A stretch of DNA of 64,000 nt from Moraxella bovis (GTDB lineage: Bacteria > Pseudomonadota > Gammaproteobacteria > Pseudomonadales > Moraxellaceae), in assembly GCF_002014975.1 (NCBI RefSeq), contig NZ_MUXV01000022.1, positions 1 through 64,000 on the forward strand, written 5' to 3'. A model generated the notes under the pieces. The model saw only the letters and a program-made list of their open reading frames with translations, did not search any database and was not told the origin of the DNA. Positions within the stretch are counted from its first letter, which is position 1; every line of letters begins with the position of its first letter. A program made the position numbers and the translations under genes. Of the stretch, positions 26,020 through 35,262 are shown in pieces.

Positions 26020-27339
26020 ATGAACACCCTCCAAACCCTCTCCGATTGGCTTAATTATCTGGGTCAAATCCATGTCTCCGCCATTGACATGGGGCTTGAC
26101 CGTGTGCTACCTGTCGCCCAAGCGTTGGGCGTATTAAAAGACGACTTGCCACACCGCCCCTATGTCCTTACAGTCGCAGGCACCAATGGCAAAGGCTCGA
26201 CCACCGCTCTCATCAGCGAGATTTGCACCCAAGCTGGCTACAAAACCGCCTTGTATCAATCCCCTCATTTGATAAGTTTTAACGAACGCATTAAAATCAA
26301 TGGGGTAGATGTTGATGATGAGTTATTGATAAAAGCCTTTAATGCCTGTGAAAAAGCTCGCACGGACTGCGATGTCTCTTTATCATTTTTTGAAATGACG
26401 ACGTTATCGGCATTTTGGATTTTTAAAGAATTAAAATGCGATGTTTGGGTATTAGAGATTGGTTTGGGCGGACGGCTTGATGTGGTGAATATCATTGCCC
26501 CTGATATTGGCGTGATTAGCAATATCGGCATTGACCATATTAATTGGCTGGGCGATGATAGAGAAAAAATCGGTTTTGAAAAAGCAGGGATTATCCGTGA
26601 TGATATGCCTGTGATATATGGCGAGCGTGATATGCCTAATAGCGTATCCCAAATGATTCATGACAAAAACGCCAAATACTATCAATATGGTAAGGACTTT
26701 ATTTATCAAGCACATGATAAAAATTGGATATATGCCAATGGAGCGATGGCATTAGATTTGCCCAAACCAAATATCGCCCTGATTAATGCCAGTAATGCCA
26801 TCAGTGCGATATTGGCAAGTGAATTAACCGTCAGCATAGACGATATTAAAAACGGCTTAAACAATATCAAATTATCAGGGCGATTTGATAAAAGAATGAT
26901 AAATGGCAAACAATGGATTTTTGATGTTGGGCATAATACGCATGGCATTAGTTTTTTGATGACATCATTTATCCCTTTTTGGCAAAATGTTAAAAACAGT
27001 AATCCAAATACCAAATTGCATTTTTTATTTAGCATGCTTGCTGATAAAGACATTGATGAAGTATTAACCTTGATTGGCAGTTTTGAGTTGCCCATCACCG
27101 CTTGGCATATTGGTAAGATTGACAATGTGCGAGCGGTGGCAGTGGATGAGCTACACACCAAAATCGCCACGCATTTGCCAAACAGTACCGTTTATGCCCA
27201 TGACAACATTGCTAAAGCGGTAGAGAGTGTGGAGACGCAGGCGAATCATGATGACGTGATTTTGTGTTTTGGCTCGTTTCATACGATAGGCGAGAGTTTG
27301 ATTGCGCTGGGGCTAGCGGATGACCCACGTTCTGTCTAA
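26020..27339 (+). CDS. folC: Bifunctional folylpolyglutamate synthase / dihydrofolate synthase
   Basis: A 439-residue Mur-ligase-like enzyme. The ATP loop is VAGTNGKGSTTALI, the folate-binding SPHLISFNERI follows, and EIGLGGRLDVVN and SNIGIDHINWLG are conserved. It adds glutamate to dihydropteroate and to folates. The middle third is more AT-rich than the ends, yet the frame is intact. The start follows a run of T and A with no strong RBS. Confidence 0.93.
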   Translation: MNTLQTLSDWLNYLGQIHVSAIDMGLDRVLPVAQALGVLKDDLPHRPYVLTVAGTNGKGSTTALISEICTQAGYKTALYQSPHLISFNERIKINGVDVDDELLIKAFNACEKARTDCDVSLSFFEMTTLSAFWIFKELKCDVWVLEIGLGGRLDVVNIIAPDIGVISNIGIDHINWLGDDREKIGFEKAGIIRDDMPVIYGERDMPNSVSQMIHDKNAKYYQYGKDFIYQAHDKNWIYANGAMALDLPKPNIALINASNAISAILASELTVSIDDIKNGLNNIKLSGRFDKRMINGKQWIFDVGHNTHGISFLMTSFIPFWQNVKNSNPNTKLHFLFSMLADKDIDEVLTLIGSFELPITAWHIGKIDNVRAVAVDELHTKIATHLPNSTVYAHDNIAKAVESVETQANHDDVILCFGSFHTIGESLIALGLADDPRSV

Positions 27340-27425
27340 GAAAATTGTAAAATCAGGATAAATCCGATTGGCTTTATTGTCTTTTATGGTAAAATAAAAA
27401 CATTACTAACAGACGTGATAAGACG

Positions 27426-28568
27426 ATGATTTCAAAACAGTTATTATTAGGATTAAGTTTGGTTTTGGGTGGTGGTGTGATTTTATATGCCGTCAATCAA
27501 GGACAAAGCGACACCGCCCAAAACGTACAAACTGCTAAGACCATCCCCCAAACAGACAACGTGGCGACCACTGCCGATGACGGCGTGGTTCGCCCAACCG
27601 TTGAGCCTTTGACCGTGGACATGGCGACCGAGAGCAAACTTTTGAGCGCCAAACAAGAAGCCCGAGAAGCTCGCACGCTTGCCCAAGAAAAAGAAGCCAT
27701 GGCACTCATCGAAGCCCAAGAAAAAGCCCAGCAGCTGGCTCTTGATAAGGCGACCGCTGAGCAAAAAGCCACAGCCACGCCTGCCGACACGTTGACGGTG
27801 GAAACACGCCCCGAAGCCATTGCTGTCGCCAAGGCACAGGCAAAGCGTGAACTCTTGGAAAAACTTGCCAAAGAAAAAGAGCTAAAAGCCAAAAAAGAGC
27901 AAGAACAGCGTGAAAAAGACGACAAAGAAAAAGCCAAAAAAGAACAGGACGAGAAAGCCAAAGCCGATAAGCTAAAAGCCCAAAAATCACAGGATAAGAA
28001 AGACAAAGCTGAGAAAGAGAAAAAAGAACAAGCCAAAAAAGCCCGTGATGAAGCCCCACAAAATGCCAATAATGGTCAGCACAAAGTGGTGCGTGGCGAC
28101 GGTTTGATTAAGTTGTCTCGTCAGTATGGCGTGCCTGTCTCCGCCCTTGCCGAAGCCAACAACATGGGGCGACACGACCCCCTACCGCTTGGCAAAACCA
28201 TCAAAATCCCATCAAAAGCACAAGTGGCACGCTTAGAGCGAGAAGCCAAAGAGCGAGAAGCCCAAAAAGCTGCCGCCGCCAGTGCTGATAAACGCCTAAA
28301 AGAAGCCCGCCAAAAGGGCAGTGACGGCGATAGTAATGCCCGCTATGGCGTGCAGGTGTCGCTGGCTGACAACCAAGCCAAAGCTGATGAGCTTGCCAAA
28401 AGATACCGAAACGCTGGCTATAAGGTCAGTACCAGTCAGACCAGTCGTGGCGTACGAGTACTGGTCGGTTCAGAGAAAAACCAAGACGCCGCCACCGCTT
28501 TGCGTGACAAAATCAAAAACGACAGTCGTGTGGACGGCAGTGGTGCATGGGTAAAACGTGTGCAGTAG
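27426..28568 (+). CDS. LysM and SPOR domain envelope protein
   Basis: 380 residues. A single N-terminal membrane segment (about 5-24) is followed by a long charged coiled coil rich in Lys, Glu, Ala and Gln (about 60-215), a LysM domain (HKVVRGDGLIKLSRQYG to LGKTIKIPSKA, about 218-262), a second short coil, and a SPOR domain (YGVQVSLADNQAKADEL to LRDKI, about 305-375). LysM binds peptidoglycan and SPOR binds denuded glycan strands at the septum, so a role in cell division or wall linkage is likely. Downstream of folC relatives encode DedD-like SPOR proteins; the added LysM and long coil are notable. Confidence 0.8.
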   Translation: MISKQLLLGLSLVLGGGVILYAVNQGQSDTAQNVQTAKTIPQTDNVATTADDGVVRPTVEPLTVDMATESKLLSAKQEAREARTLAQEKEAMALIEAQEKAQQLALDKATAEQKATATPADTLTVETRPEAIAVAKAQAKRELLEKLAKEKELKAKKEQEQREKDDKEKAKKEQDEKAKADKLKAQKSQDKKDKAEKEKKEQAKKARDEAPQNANNGQHKVVRGDGLIKLSRQYGVPVSALAEANNMGRHDPLPLGKTIKIPSKAQVARLEREAKEREAQKAAAASADKRLKEARQKGSDGDSNARYGVQVSLADNQAKADELAKRYRNAGYKVSTSQTSRGVRVLVGSEKNQDAATALRDKIKNDSRVDGSGAWVKRVQ

Positions 28569-28777
28569 CTCTAAGAGGGTTTGGATAAATTGATTATTGT
28601 GATTGATTAACCGTGATAAAATATAGTCTCATGACCGATGAAGTTGTGCGATTTTTTGGTGGGATGAATGGGCTATAAAATTTTACAAAAATAAGTAATG
28701 AGCGATAAGGATTGATGGTTTTATCACAAAACAAGTTTGGTGGGATTGATTGGTATTTTTATCAATAAATCTGTGTA
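28569..28777. other. Intergenic stretch before a MITE-like element
   Basis: No gene or clear terminator is recognised. The sequence is AT-rich. Confidence 0.4.
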
Positions 28778-29048
28778 GGGCGTGTTAAATTTTGGTATTT
28801 GCAATAAAAAAAGAGAAAAATTGCACATTTGTCAAGAAAAAATCGTAGGCTGTGAGTTTTTATCAGACAAGTTTTTGACGCAGAAAAACAATCCGACCAC
28901 TTAATTTAAAGAAATTAAGTTAAAATCTTGAAAATTCACACGATTAAGTGGTCGAATGGCCATTTTTCGTGAAAAAATTGATTAAATCATCAAATTTCAA
29001 TAATTTTAATCAAATTTCAATAAAATGTTATCAATGGTAGGCACGCCC
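28778..29048. mobile_element. MITE-like element, 271 bp
   Basis: It starts GGGCGTGTTAAATTTTGG and ends GGTAGGCACGCCC, flanked by TA on both sides. Inside are nested inverted repeats, for example CCGACCACTTAA against TTAAGTGGTCG. There is no coding capacity. It is a member of the family seen at 17.4, 31.6, 55.8 and 62.8 kb. The rest of the gap (29049-29408) must hold the promoter of the sensor kinase gene but no clear boxes were picked out. Confidence 0.75.
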
Positions 29049-29408
29049 TAATGATTTATGTCTGGAAATTGACGATTTCTTTATGAGGGTAATTTGCCTT
29101 GCTGAAAATTAAATATAAGTGCAATTGCCCTGATAAATTAATAATTTTTTGATGATAATTGTGCTGGTTGTGTTATAATGTTAGGTATATGCCCAAATTT
29201 TGAAATAAATCTGTAACACTTGTAACAACCTGTTGCGATGGCTGATGGGGTCATTCCATGATGGTTTTGAGTGTGATGATATGATTTGGGCGGACTTTAA
29301 TAAGATGCCTTGTTGCTTGGTTCGGGTATTTTTATGATGTAATAAAAATATTAAAGGAATGTATAGCGCCACAATAAGGTTATCAGTCACTTCTCGTTAG
29401 GAGTATTT

Positions 29409-31583
29409 ATGTCTCAAAATGCCACACCAGCCACAGGGCGTTATCAGGGTTTGATTCTCTCGATGTCGCTTTTTATGGCATTGATTTTTGTCTTGCTTGC
29501 ATTTACGTTTTATGCATCAAACGTGTTAGAACGCAACTCTACCTTGGCGAACGCCACACATTGGGTTGCTAACGACACGCAGTCACTCATTAAAGATATT
29601 TTTGACATGCAATTAAGCTATGGTGAGGACATCACGTCCCCCCACATGAAAACGGTATTGACTCGTCTAGATGCCACCAGTAAATCTATTGATGCAACTT
29701 TGACTGCCATTGAAAATGCTGGTATCTACCATGACTTGCATGGTGATGCTCATCAGCTGCCAAAGGTGACAGATGAAAGTGCAATCGCCCAGTTAAAGGC
29801 GGCACAAGAACAATGGAATGCTCTAAAACCTAGGGTAGATGTGTATCTGGCGGTGGCAAGCGACATTACTGCAGATTCTAGTACGCCACTGCGTTTGGTA
29901 GGTGAGCAAGCCAAAATTTCATCTTTGGCGATGAATGACGCTTTGCATGATCTAACTTCTGACGTAACGAACATTGCCGAAACTCAGGCTCGCAATATTC
30001 GTATTATTCAGCTTGTTGGGGTGGGTGCGATTTTGGCGTATTTTGCCGTGTTTATTCTCATCGTGCTAAGACGTCTGCGTGAGTCGGATGCTAAGACCGA
30101 AGCGGCACGTCAAGAAACCGCTGAGATCATGCAGACGGTAAACACCGGTTTGTTCCTGCTTGACAGAGACCTAAACATCGGTCAGCAACACTCAAAAGCC
30201 CTGAGTGACATCATCGGTACTAATCGCTTAGGTGGCGAGAACTTGACCACTGTGCTTCGTAATCGTATCTCAGATAAAGACCTTGACACCACACAAAAAT
30301 TCATCGACCAGCTATACAACCCACGTGTTAAAGAAAAACTGGTGGACAGCTTAAACCCTTTAAATAAGGTAATGATTCAGCGTGAGAGTGAAGATGGTAC
30401 CAGTGAGAATCGCTATCTTGACTTTAAATTCTCTCGGGTATATGAAGGCAAAGACATTGCTCGTATCTTGGTGAACGTTAATGACATCTCAGATGCGGTA
30501 CGTCTAGAGCAACGTCTAGAACAAGAACGTGTCCAAAATGACATGCAGATTGAGATGCTTACCACCATCTTGAACGTAAGCCCTGGTGTGATTAGTGAGT
30601 TTATTGACAATACGCACAAGCATATTGAGAAGATGAATAATACGCTCAAAAATCCAGGTAATTCACAATTTGAACTGCAAAACAAAACTAAGTCACTGTA
30701 TCGTGAAATGCACAGCTTAAAAGGTGAAGCGTCAGCCCTTAAGCTACACAGTTTTACCAGGATTGCTTCTGAGGCAGAAAATAAACTGCATGCATTACAA
30801 AACCAAGCAACACTCTCAGGTAATGATTTCTTGCCATTAACGGTGCATCTAGATGAGTTGTTAAGTCTGTCTAATACCATTGCTGGTTTGGGCGAACGTA
30901 TCAATGCAGCAGCACGTAATATGATGAGTCATGGTTGTCAAGAGGTTAGTGCCAGAGTCCAAGAAGACTACCTAAGAAGTGAAATGACTCAGGTGGCAAA
31001 AGAAGAAGCTGTGGATGCCAAAGAAGAGCTGGTTGAGTATTTAGAGCAGTTTGCCCAAGACATTGCCGAACGTCAAGGTAAACTTGTACAACTAGACACT
31101 CAAGGGTTGGAGGGTCAACAGATTCCTGCACGCCTAAAAACCGTCACTAAAGAGTTGTGTGTTCAGCTACTTCGTAATGCCATTGTTCATGGTATTGGCT
31201 CGCCCACCGCTCGTGTCCAAAATGGCAAAAACGAGATGGGTACCGTAAAAGTAATGGTGCAGTCTTACGCAGGAGATAATAAGAGCGACTTTATTTTTAG
31301 TATGGAAGATGACGGCAGGGGCATTGACTATGAAGCGATTCGTCAGCGTATTATTGCCAAAGGCACTTATACTGAAGATGAGGTGTATGCCTTTGAAAAG
31401 AGTCGCTTATTGAACACCTTGTTCTCATCAGGATTTAGCACCAAAGACCAAACCGATGAAGATGCAGGTCGTGGCGTGGGACTAGACATTGTCAAAGATC
31501 GTGTGAAGGAATTTGGTGGTAAAATTAATGTTCAAAGTGAAGATGGTCAATTCTGTCGCTTTGTAATTAAACTACCCATGTGA
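29409..31583 (+). CDS. Membrane sensor kinase with Hpt and CheA-like HATPase domains
   Basis: 724 residues. Order: TM1 (about 14-38), a periplasmic helical sensor region (about 40-198), TM2 (199-221), a PAS-like region (about 235-365), an Hpt domain with the phosphorylatable His435 in MHSLKGEASAL, and an HATPase (about 580-724) with N-box RNAIVHG, DDGRGIDY and the G-box AGRGVGLDIVKDRVKEFGG. The His is carried on an Hpt domain as in CheA, but there is no CheW-like domain. RBS TTAGGAG. The CheY-like and CheX-like genes downstream are its likely partners. Confidence 0.82.
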   Translation: MSQNATPATGRYQGLILSMSLFMALIFVLLAFTFYASNVLERNSTLANATHWVANDTQSLIKDIFDMQLSYGEDITSPHMKTVLTRLDATSKSIDATLTAIENAGIYHDLHGDAHQLPKVTDESAIAQLKAAQEQWNALKPRVDVYLAVASDITADSSTPLRLVGEQAKISSLAMNDALHDLTSDVTNIAETQARNIRIIQLVGVGAILAYFAVFILIVLRRLRESDAKTEAARQETAEIMQTVNTGLFLLDRDLNIGQQHSKALSDIIGTNRLGGENLTTVLRNRISDKDLDTTQKFIDQLYNPRVKEKLVDSLNPLNKVMIQRESEDGTSENRYLDFKFSRVYEGKDIARILVNVNDISDAVRLEQRLEQERVQNDMQIEMLTTILNVSPGVISEFIDNTHKHIEKMNNTLKNPGNSQFELQNKTKSLYREMHSLKGEASALKLHSFTRIASEAENKLHALQNQATLSGNDFLPLTVHLDELLSLSNTIAGLGERINAAARNMMSHGCQEVSARVQEDYLRSEMTQVAKEEAVDAKEELVEYLEQFAQDIAERQGKLVQLDTQGLEGQQIPARLKTVTKELCVQLLRNAIVHGIGSPTARVQNGKNEMGTVKVMVQSYAGDNKSDFIFSMEDDGRGIDYEAIRQRIIAKGTYTEDEVYAFEKSRLLNTLFSSGFSTKDQTDEDAGRGVGLDIVKDRVKEFGGKINVQSEDGQFCRFVIKLPM

Positions 31584-31595
31584 TTAATTTTAATA

Positions 31596-31752
31596 GGGCA
31601 TGCCTATCTTTGATATTTGCAATGAAAGAATCAATCAAAACTTTAAGTTTCTACCGAATTTGATAAAACATCATCAATGGTAGGTACGTCCTAAATGAAA
31701 GTGTTGAATTTTAATCATATTTCATAAAAATGTATCAAGGGTAGGCACACCC
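31596..31752. mobile_element. MITE-like element (one short copy plus a duplicated tail)
   Basis: It starts GGGCATGCCTATC after TA. A first right end GGTACGTCC lies at 31683-31691 and a second, GGCACACCC, at 31744-31752, each followed by TA. The tail sequence TTTCATAAAAATGTATCAAGG repeats the interior of other copies, so it may be a tandem or nested insertion. It lies between the kinase and regulator genes. Confidence 0.65.
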
Positions 31753-31813
31753 TACAAAAACCTGCAAGTGCTGTATTATTTAGAAGGCTTGCGGGTATTA
31801 TAATGGAGTTTAT

Positions 31814-32176
31814 ATGTATAAATTAATGGTTGTTGATGATTCAAACATCATCAGAAATCGCATTCAACGTGCTTACAATAACGAAAAATTCATGTTGGTT
31901 GCCACAGCATCCAATGGGGCGGACGCAGTTGAAAAATTTCAACTGCACAAACCTGATGTTGTGACCATGGATTTGACCATGCCTCAGATGGATGGTTTGG
32001 AGTGCATTGAAAAGCTGGTTGCTTTAGATGAAGAGGTGCGTATTTTGGTGGTTTCAGCACTTTCTGACAAAGCCACAGGCATTCAAGCATTATCACTAGG
32101 TGCTAGCGGTTTTCTATGCAAGCCATTTTCTGACGAAGAACTCATTGCAGCACTCGATGAGTTAATGCATGACTGA
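31814..32176 (+). CDS. CheY-like single-domain response regulator
   Basis: 120 residues, receiver domain only. The acidic pair is Asp8/Asp9 in VVDDSN, the phospho-acceptor is Asp53 in VTMDLTMPQMDG, the switch Ser is in ILVVSALSDK, and the Lys is in CKPF. With no output domain it must act by protein contact. It follows the Hpt/HATPase kinase and precedes CheX. Confidence 0.88.
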   Translation: MYKLMVVDDSNIIRNRIQRAYNNEKFMLVATASNGADAVEKFQLHKPDVVTMDLTMPQMDGLECIEKLVALDEEVRILVVSALSDKATGIQALSLGASGFLCKPFSDEELIAALDELMHD

Positions 32177-32311
32177 TTGTTGTTTGATGAGTGTTAAGTG
32201 TACGCTTGTTGAGAATTTGTAACCAATGGAAGTCCTTGGGTGGCTTCCTGCCTGCTTTACTTGAAAAATTATTTTGACATAGGGCATGGCACAGAAATTA
32301 AGAGAAGTATT

Positions 32312-32767
32312 ATGAAAGCAGAAAAATTAAATGTTTTTATCAGCTCAGTGATGGCGTTTTTTGACCAAGTTGGTGAAAAATTAACCGAGGTGGACACCCC
32401 TTATTTAAACAGTAATGCCACGCCATTGGCTTATGATTATAGTGGTATTATTACCATTACAGGTCCTTTGACGGGCTGTGTATATGTGAGTGCAGAGACC
32501 CCACTACTGCGTGACCTGCTCATCACTTTAGGTGAGCCTGAGAATTCTTTGGCACTATTAAAAGACCTTATTGGTGAAGTGGCAAATACGGTATCGGGTA
32601 ACGCACGCACAGAGTTTGGTTCAGATTTTATCATCTCGCCACCTAAGATTGTTGATGGGGCGCCAAGTGTAAATTTCTTGCCCAAAGACAAGCGTACCTA
32701 TGTCATTCCTTTTCATTGGCGTGAGCATGATGGCGTGATTGGCATTTGTGTGGGCTATAGCAGTTAA
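32312..32767 (+). CDS. cheX: CheX-like phosphatase
   Basis: 151 residues of the CheC/CheX family. The catalytic ExxN motif is Glu89-Val-Ala-Asn92 in IGEVANTVSGNA, and PSVNFLPKDKRTYVIPF is typical of CheX. CheX removes phosphate from CheY-type receivers, here probably the regulator encoded just upstream. I chose ATG 32312 (RBS AGAGAAG) over an earlier start at 32240. Confidence 0.82.
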   Translation: MKAEKLNVFISSVMAFFDQVGEKLTEVDTPYLNSNATPLAYDYSGIITITGPLTGCVYVSAETPLLRDLLITLGEPENSLALLKDLIGEVANTVSGNARTEFGSDFIISPPKIVDGAPSVNFLPKDKRTYVIPFHWREHDGVIGICVGYSS

Positions 32768-32840
32768 TTCTAACCTTTGTCATACATCCCTCCACAAAGC
32801 AAATAACTTTAAAAGTTTATTGGTGAGTGGACGGATTTTG

Positions 32841-32869
32841 TTGTCAAGAAGATCAATCTATGCTATAAT
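32841..32869 (+). promoter_or_regulatory. rpsB-tsf promoter and leader
   Basis: TTGTCA (32841-32846), a 17-bp spacer, and TATAAT (32864-32869). Transcription should start near 32876, leaving a leader of about 190 nt before rpsB. In other gammaproteobacteria S2 represses its own leader, and the long untranslated region here fits that. Confidence 0.8.
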
Positions 32870-33063
32870 AAATGGCTTTTTAAGCATTTACTTTTAACTT
32901 TAATGACACACACGAATTAAAGTCCTAAATGTACGCTTTTATTTTCATAGGACTTGCTTTTGGCTTATCGGGGTGTTTGTCTTGCTATGCTTTTGTGGCT
33001 TTATTAAGATAAATTCGTTAAGACTCGTTCGTGGAGGCATAACCCAAACTTTAAGGACACATC

Positions 33064-33816
33064 ATGTCAAATCCTACTCAAATCGCCATGCGTGACTTGT
33101 TAGAAGCTGGTGCTCACTTCGGTCACCAAACCCGCTATTGGAATCCAAAGATGAATCAATACATCTTTGGTGCTCGTAACGGCATTCATATCATCAACCT
33201 TGAACACACTGTTAAGCAGTTCAATGAAGCTCTAACCTTTGCTAACGGTCAAGCAGCCAACCGTAACAAAATCCTATTTGTCGGCACCAAACGTGCTGCA
33301 GGTCAAGCCATCCGTGAGCAAGCACAACGTGCAGGCATGCCATATATCGACCATCGCTGGTTGGGTGGTACATTGACCAACTGGAAAACCATTCGCCAAT
33401 CCATCACTCGCCTAAAAGAGTTAGAAAAGCAAGCTGAAGACGGCACCTTTGCCAAGCTAACCAAGCGTGAAGCCTTAGAGCGTACCCGTGACATGGAAAA
33501 GCTAGAGCGTGCTTTGGGTGGTATCAAAGAGATGAATGGTCTGCCTGATGCGATTTTTGTGATTGACGTTAACCATGAAGCCATCGCCATTAAAGAAGCC
33601 AAAAACCTAGGCATTCCTGTGATTGGCGTGGTCGATACCAACTCAAATCCTGACAACGTAGATTATGTCATCGCAGCCAATGACGATGCCATCCGTGCTG
33701 TAACTTTATATGCCACTGCCATGGCTGATGCCATCATCGCAGGTAAAGAGTATGCCAAAACTCAAAGCAAAGGTGGCGAGCAAGAGCAAGAAGCAAACGC
33801 TGAGAAAGCTGAATAA
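33064..33816 (+). CDS. rpsB: 30S ribosomal protein S2
   Basis: 250 residues, starting with an S2 core: [20 protein letters not shown], then [18 protein letters not shown] and [11 protein letters not shown]. The acidic tail ([12 protein letters not shown]) is short. RBS AAGGA precedes the ATG. It is in an operon with tsf, separated by a hairpin that may trim the level of EF-Ts. Confidence 0.96.
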   Translation: MSNPTQIAMRDLLEAGAHFGHQTRYWNPKMNQYIFGARNGIHIINLEHTVKQFNEALTFANGQAANRNKILFVGTKRAAGQAIREQAQRAGMPYIDHRWLGGTLTNWKTIRQSITRLKELEKQAEDGTFAKLTKREALERTRDMEKLERALGGIKEMNGLPDAIFVIDVNHEAIAIKEAKNLGIPVIGVVDTNSNPDNVDYVIAANDDAIRAVTLYATAMADAIIAGKEYAKTQSKGGEQEQEANAEKAE

Positions 33817-33841
33817 TTATCAAATTACTGTTTGATAAAGC

Positions 33842-33881
33842 AAAAGGCGTGAATGTCTGCATAAACGTTCATGCCTTTTTT
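33842..33881 (+). terminator. rpsB-tsf intergenic terminator/attenuator
   Basis: AAGGCGTGAATGT, a 7-base loop, and a near-complementary arm ending GCCTTTTTT. Partial read-through to tsf is expected, as in other bacteria. Confidence 0.7.
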
Positions 33882-33954
33882 GATAAATTTGTCGTCAAGC
33901 ATTCATGATGGTATGATATGCTAATATTTAAAATAAGTTTAAAAGGTAAAATCC

Positions 33955-34833
33955 ATGTCTCAAGTATCTGCAAAAACCGTAAAAGAACTCCGTGACCGCA
34001 CTGGTCTTGGTATGATGGAATGTAAAAAAGCCCTAGAAGAAGCAAATGGCGACATCGAGCTTGCCATTGACAACTTGCGTAAATCAGGTCAAGCCAAAGC
34101 TGCCAAAAAAGCAGGTAACATCGCCGCTGACGGTGCCATCATCATCGCCCAAACGGCTGGCAAGGCACTCCTATTGGAAGTAAACTGCCAAACTGACTTC
34201 GTTGCCAAAGACGAAAACTTTACCGCATTTGCCAACAAAGTGGCTGAGCTTGCCCTAGCAAATAACACCACTGACGTGGCTGCTATCTCTGCATTGTCTT
34301 ATGAAGATGGCGTGAGTGTAGAAGAAGCTCGTGTTGCCCTAGTACAAAAAATCGGTGAGAACGTACAAGTTCGCCGTGCCGAAGTCATCGAAGGTGCTAA
34401 CCTAGCCGCTTACCGTCACGGTCTGCGTATTGGTGTTGTGGTGTCTTATGAAGGTGGTTCAGAAGAGCTTGGTAAAGCTGTCGCCATGCAAGTTGCTGCC
34501 TTTAACCCACTGGCGGTAAACGAAGAGAGCGTGCCTGCCGACATCCTAGCTCGTGAAAAAGACATCATCGAAGCCAAAGCCAAAGAGTCAGGCAAGCCAG
34601 AAGCGGTTGTCGAGAAGATGATTACTGGTGGTGTTCGAAAGTACCTAAACGAAGTGACTTTGGTAAATCAGCCTTATGTCATTGACAACGACAAAAAAGT
34701 TGGCGATGTGCTAAAAGCTGAAAACGCAACTGTCATTAGCTTCAAACGCCTAGAAGTTGGCGAAGGCATTGAGAAAAAGCAAGAAGACTTCGCTGCCGAA
34801 GTTGCTGCCGCCCAAGCTGCCGCCCAAGGTTAA
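33955..34833 (+). CDS. tsf: Translation elongation factor Ts
   Basis: 292 residues. The N-terminal UBA-like module has [16 protein letters not shown], and the EF-Tu-contact region has [14 protein letters not shown]. It recharges EF-Tu with GTP. Complete. Confidence 0.96.
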   Translation: MSQVSAKTVKELRDRTGLGMMECKKALEEANGDIELAIDNLRKSGQAKAAKKAGNIAADGAIIIAQTAGKALLLEVNCQTDFVAKDENFTAFANKVAELALANNTTDVAAISALSYEDGVSVEEARVALVQKIGENVQVRRAEVIEGANLAAYRHGLRIGVVVSYEGGSEELGKAVAMQVAAFNPLAVNEESVPADILAREKDIIEAKAKESGKPEAVVEKMITGGVRKYLNEVTLVNQPYVIDNDKKVGDVLKAENATVISFKRLEVGEGIEKKQEDFAAEVAAAQAAAQG

Positions 34834-34846
34834 TATGCCACTACCT

Positions 34847-34877
34847 AAAAAACCCAATCTTGTGATTGGGTTTTTTT
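34847..34877 (+). terminator. tsf terminator
   Basis: AACCCAATC-TTGT-GATTGGGTT with a run of seven T. Confidence 0.85.
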
Positions 34878-34929
34878 ATTGTCTGCACTAACGGTTTGTA
34901 TGGCAATTTAACTTCAAAAAACACCAAAA

Positions 34930-34999
34930 CCGTTCGCCCTGAGCTATGCCTTCGGGTGAAGGGTTTTCCGTTATGGTTCGACAAGCTCACCACGAACGG
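34930..34999. repeat. Intergenic inverted repeat (REP-like)
   Basis: CCGTTCGCCCTGAGC at the left pairs imperfectly (12 of 15) with GCTCACCACGAACGG at the right. The GTTCGACAAGCTCA core is a repeat widely seen in Neisseria and Moraxella intergenic DNA. The rest of the gap 34878-35262 shows no gene. Confidence 0.6.
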
Positions 35000-35262
35000 A
35001 AAACCTAATGTGGTGTATTTTGAGCTTAATTAATTGTATGTCATGATATACCCAAACAACTCCAAAAGTGCTACAAGCTTGTTTTTGGGCTAAGGTGTAC
35101 AATACGTGCTATTAAAAGCCTAAGTCCAAAATGGTGCATTGCCCGCATTATAATTTGTGTTAATTTTTAGGTTCCATTGGTATGTAAGCTTGAAATTTGT
35201 GTAAAGATACTTGTTGTTTTTGCGTAATTGTTATGTAATAATATACTTTTTTTGAGGTAATT

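Noticed and set aside
27497-28069. Minus-strand Ser/Phe/Leu-rich frame opposite the coiled-coil region
   Set aside because: Produced by the low-complexity Lys/Glu/Ala codons of the real gene on the plus strand.
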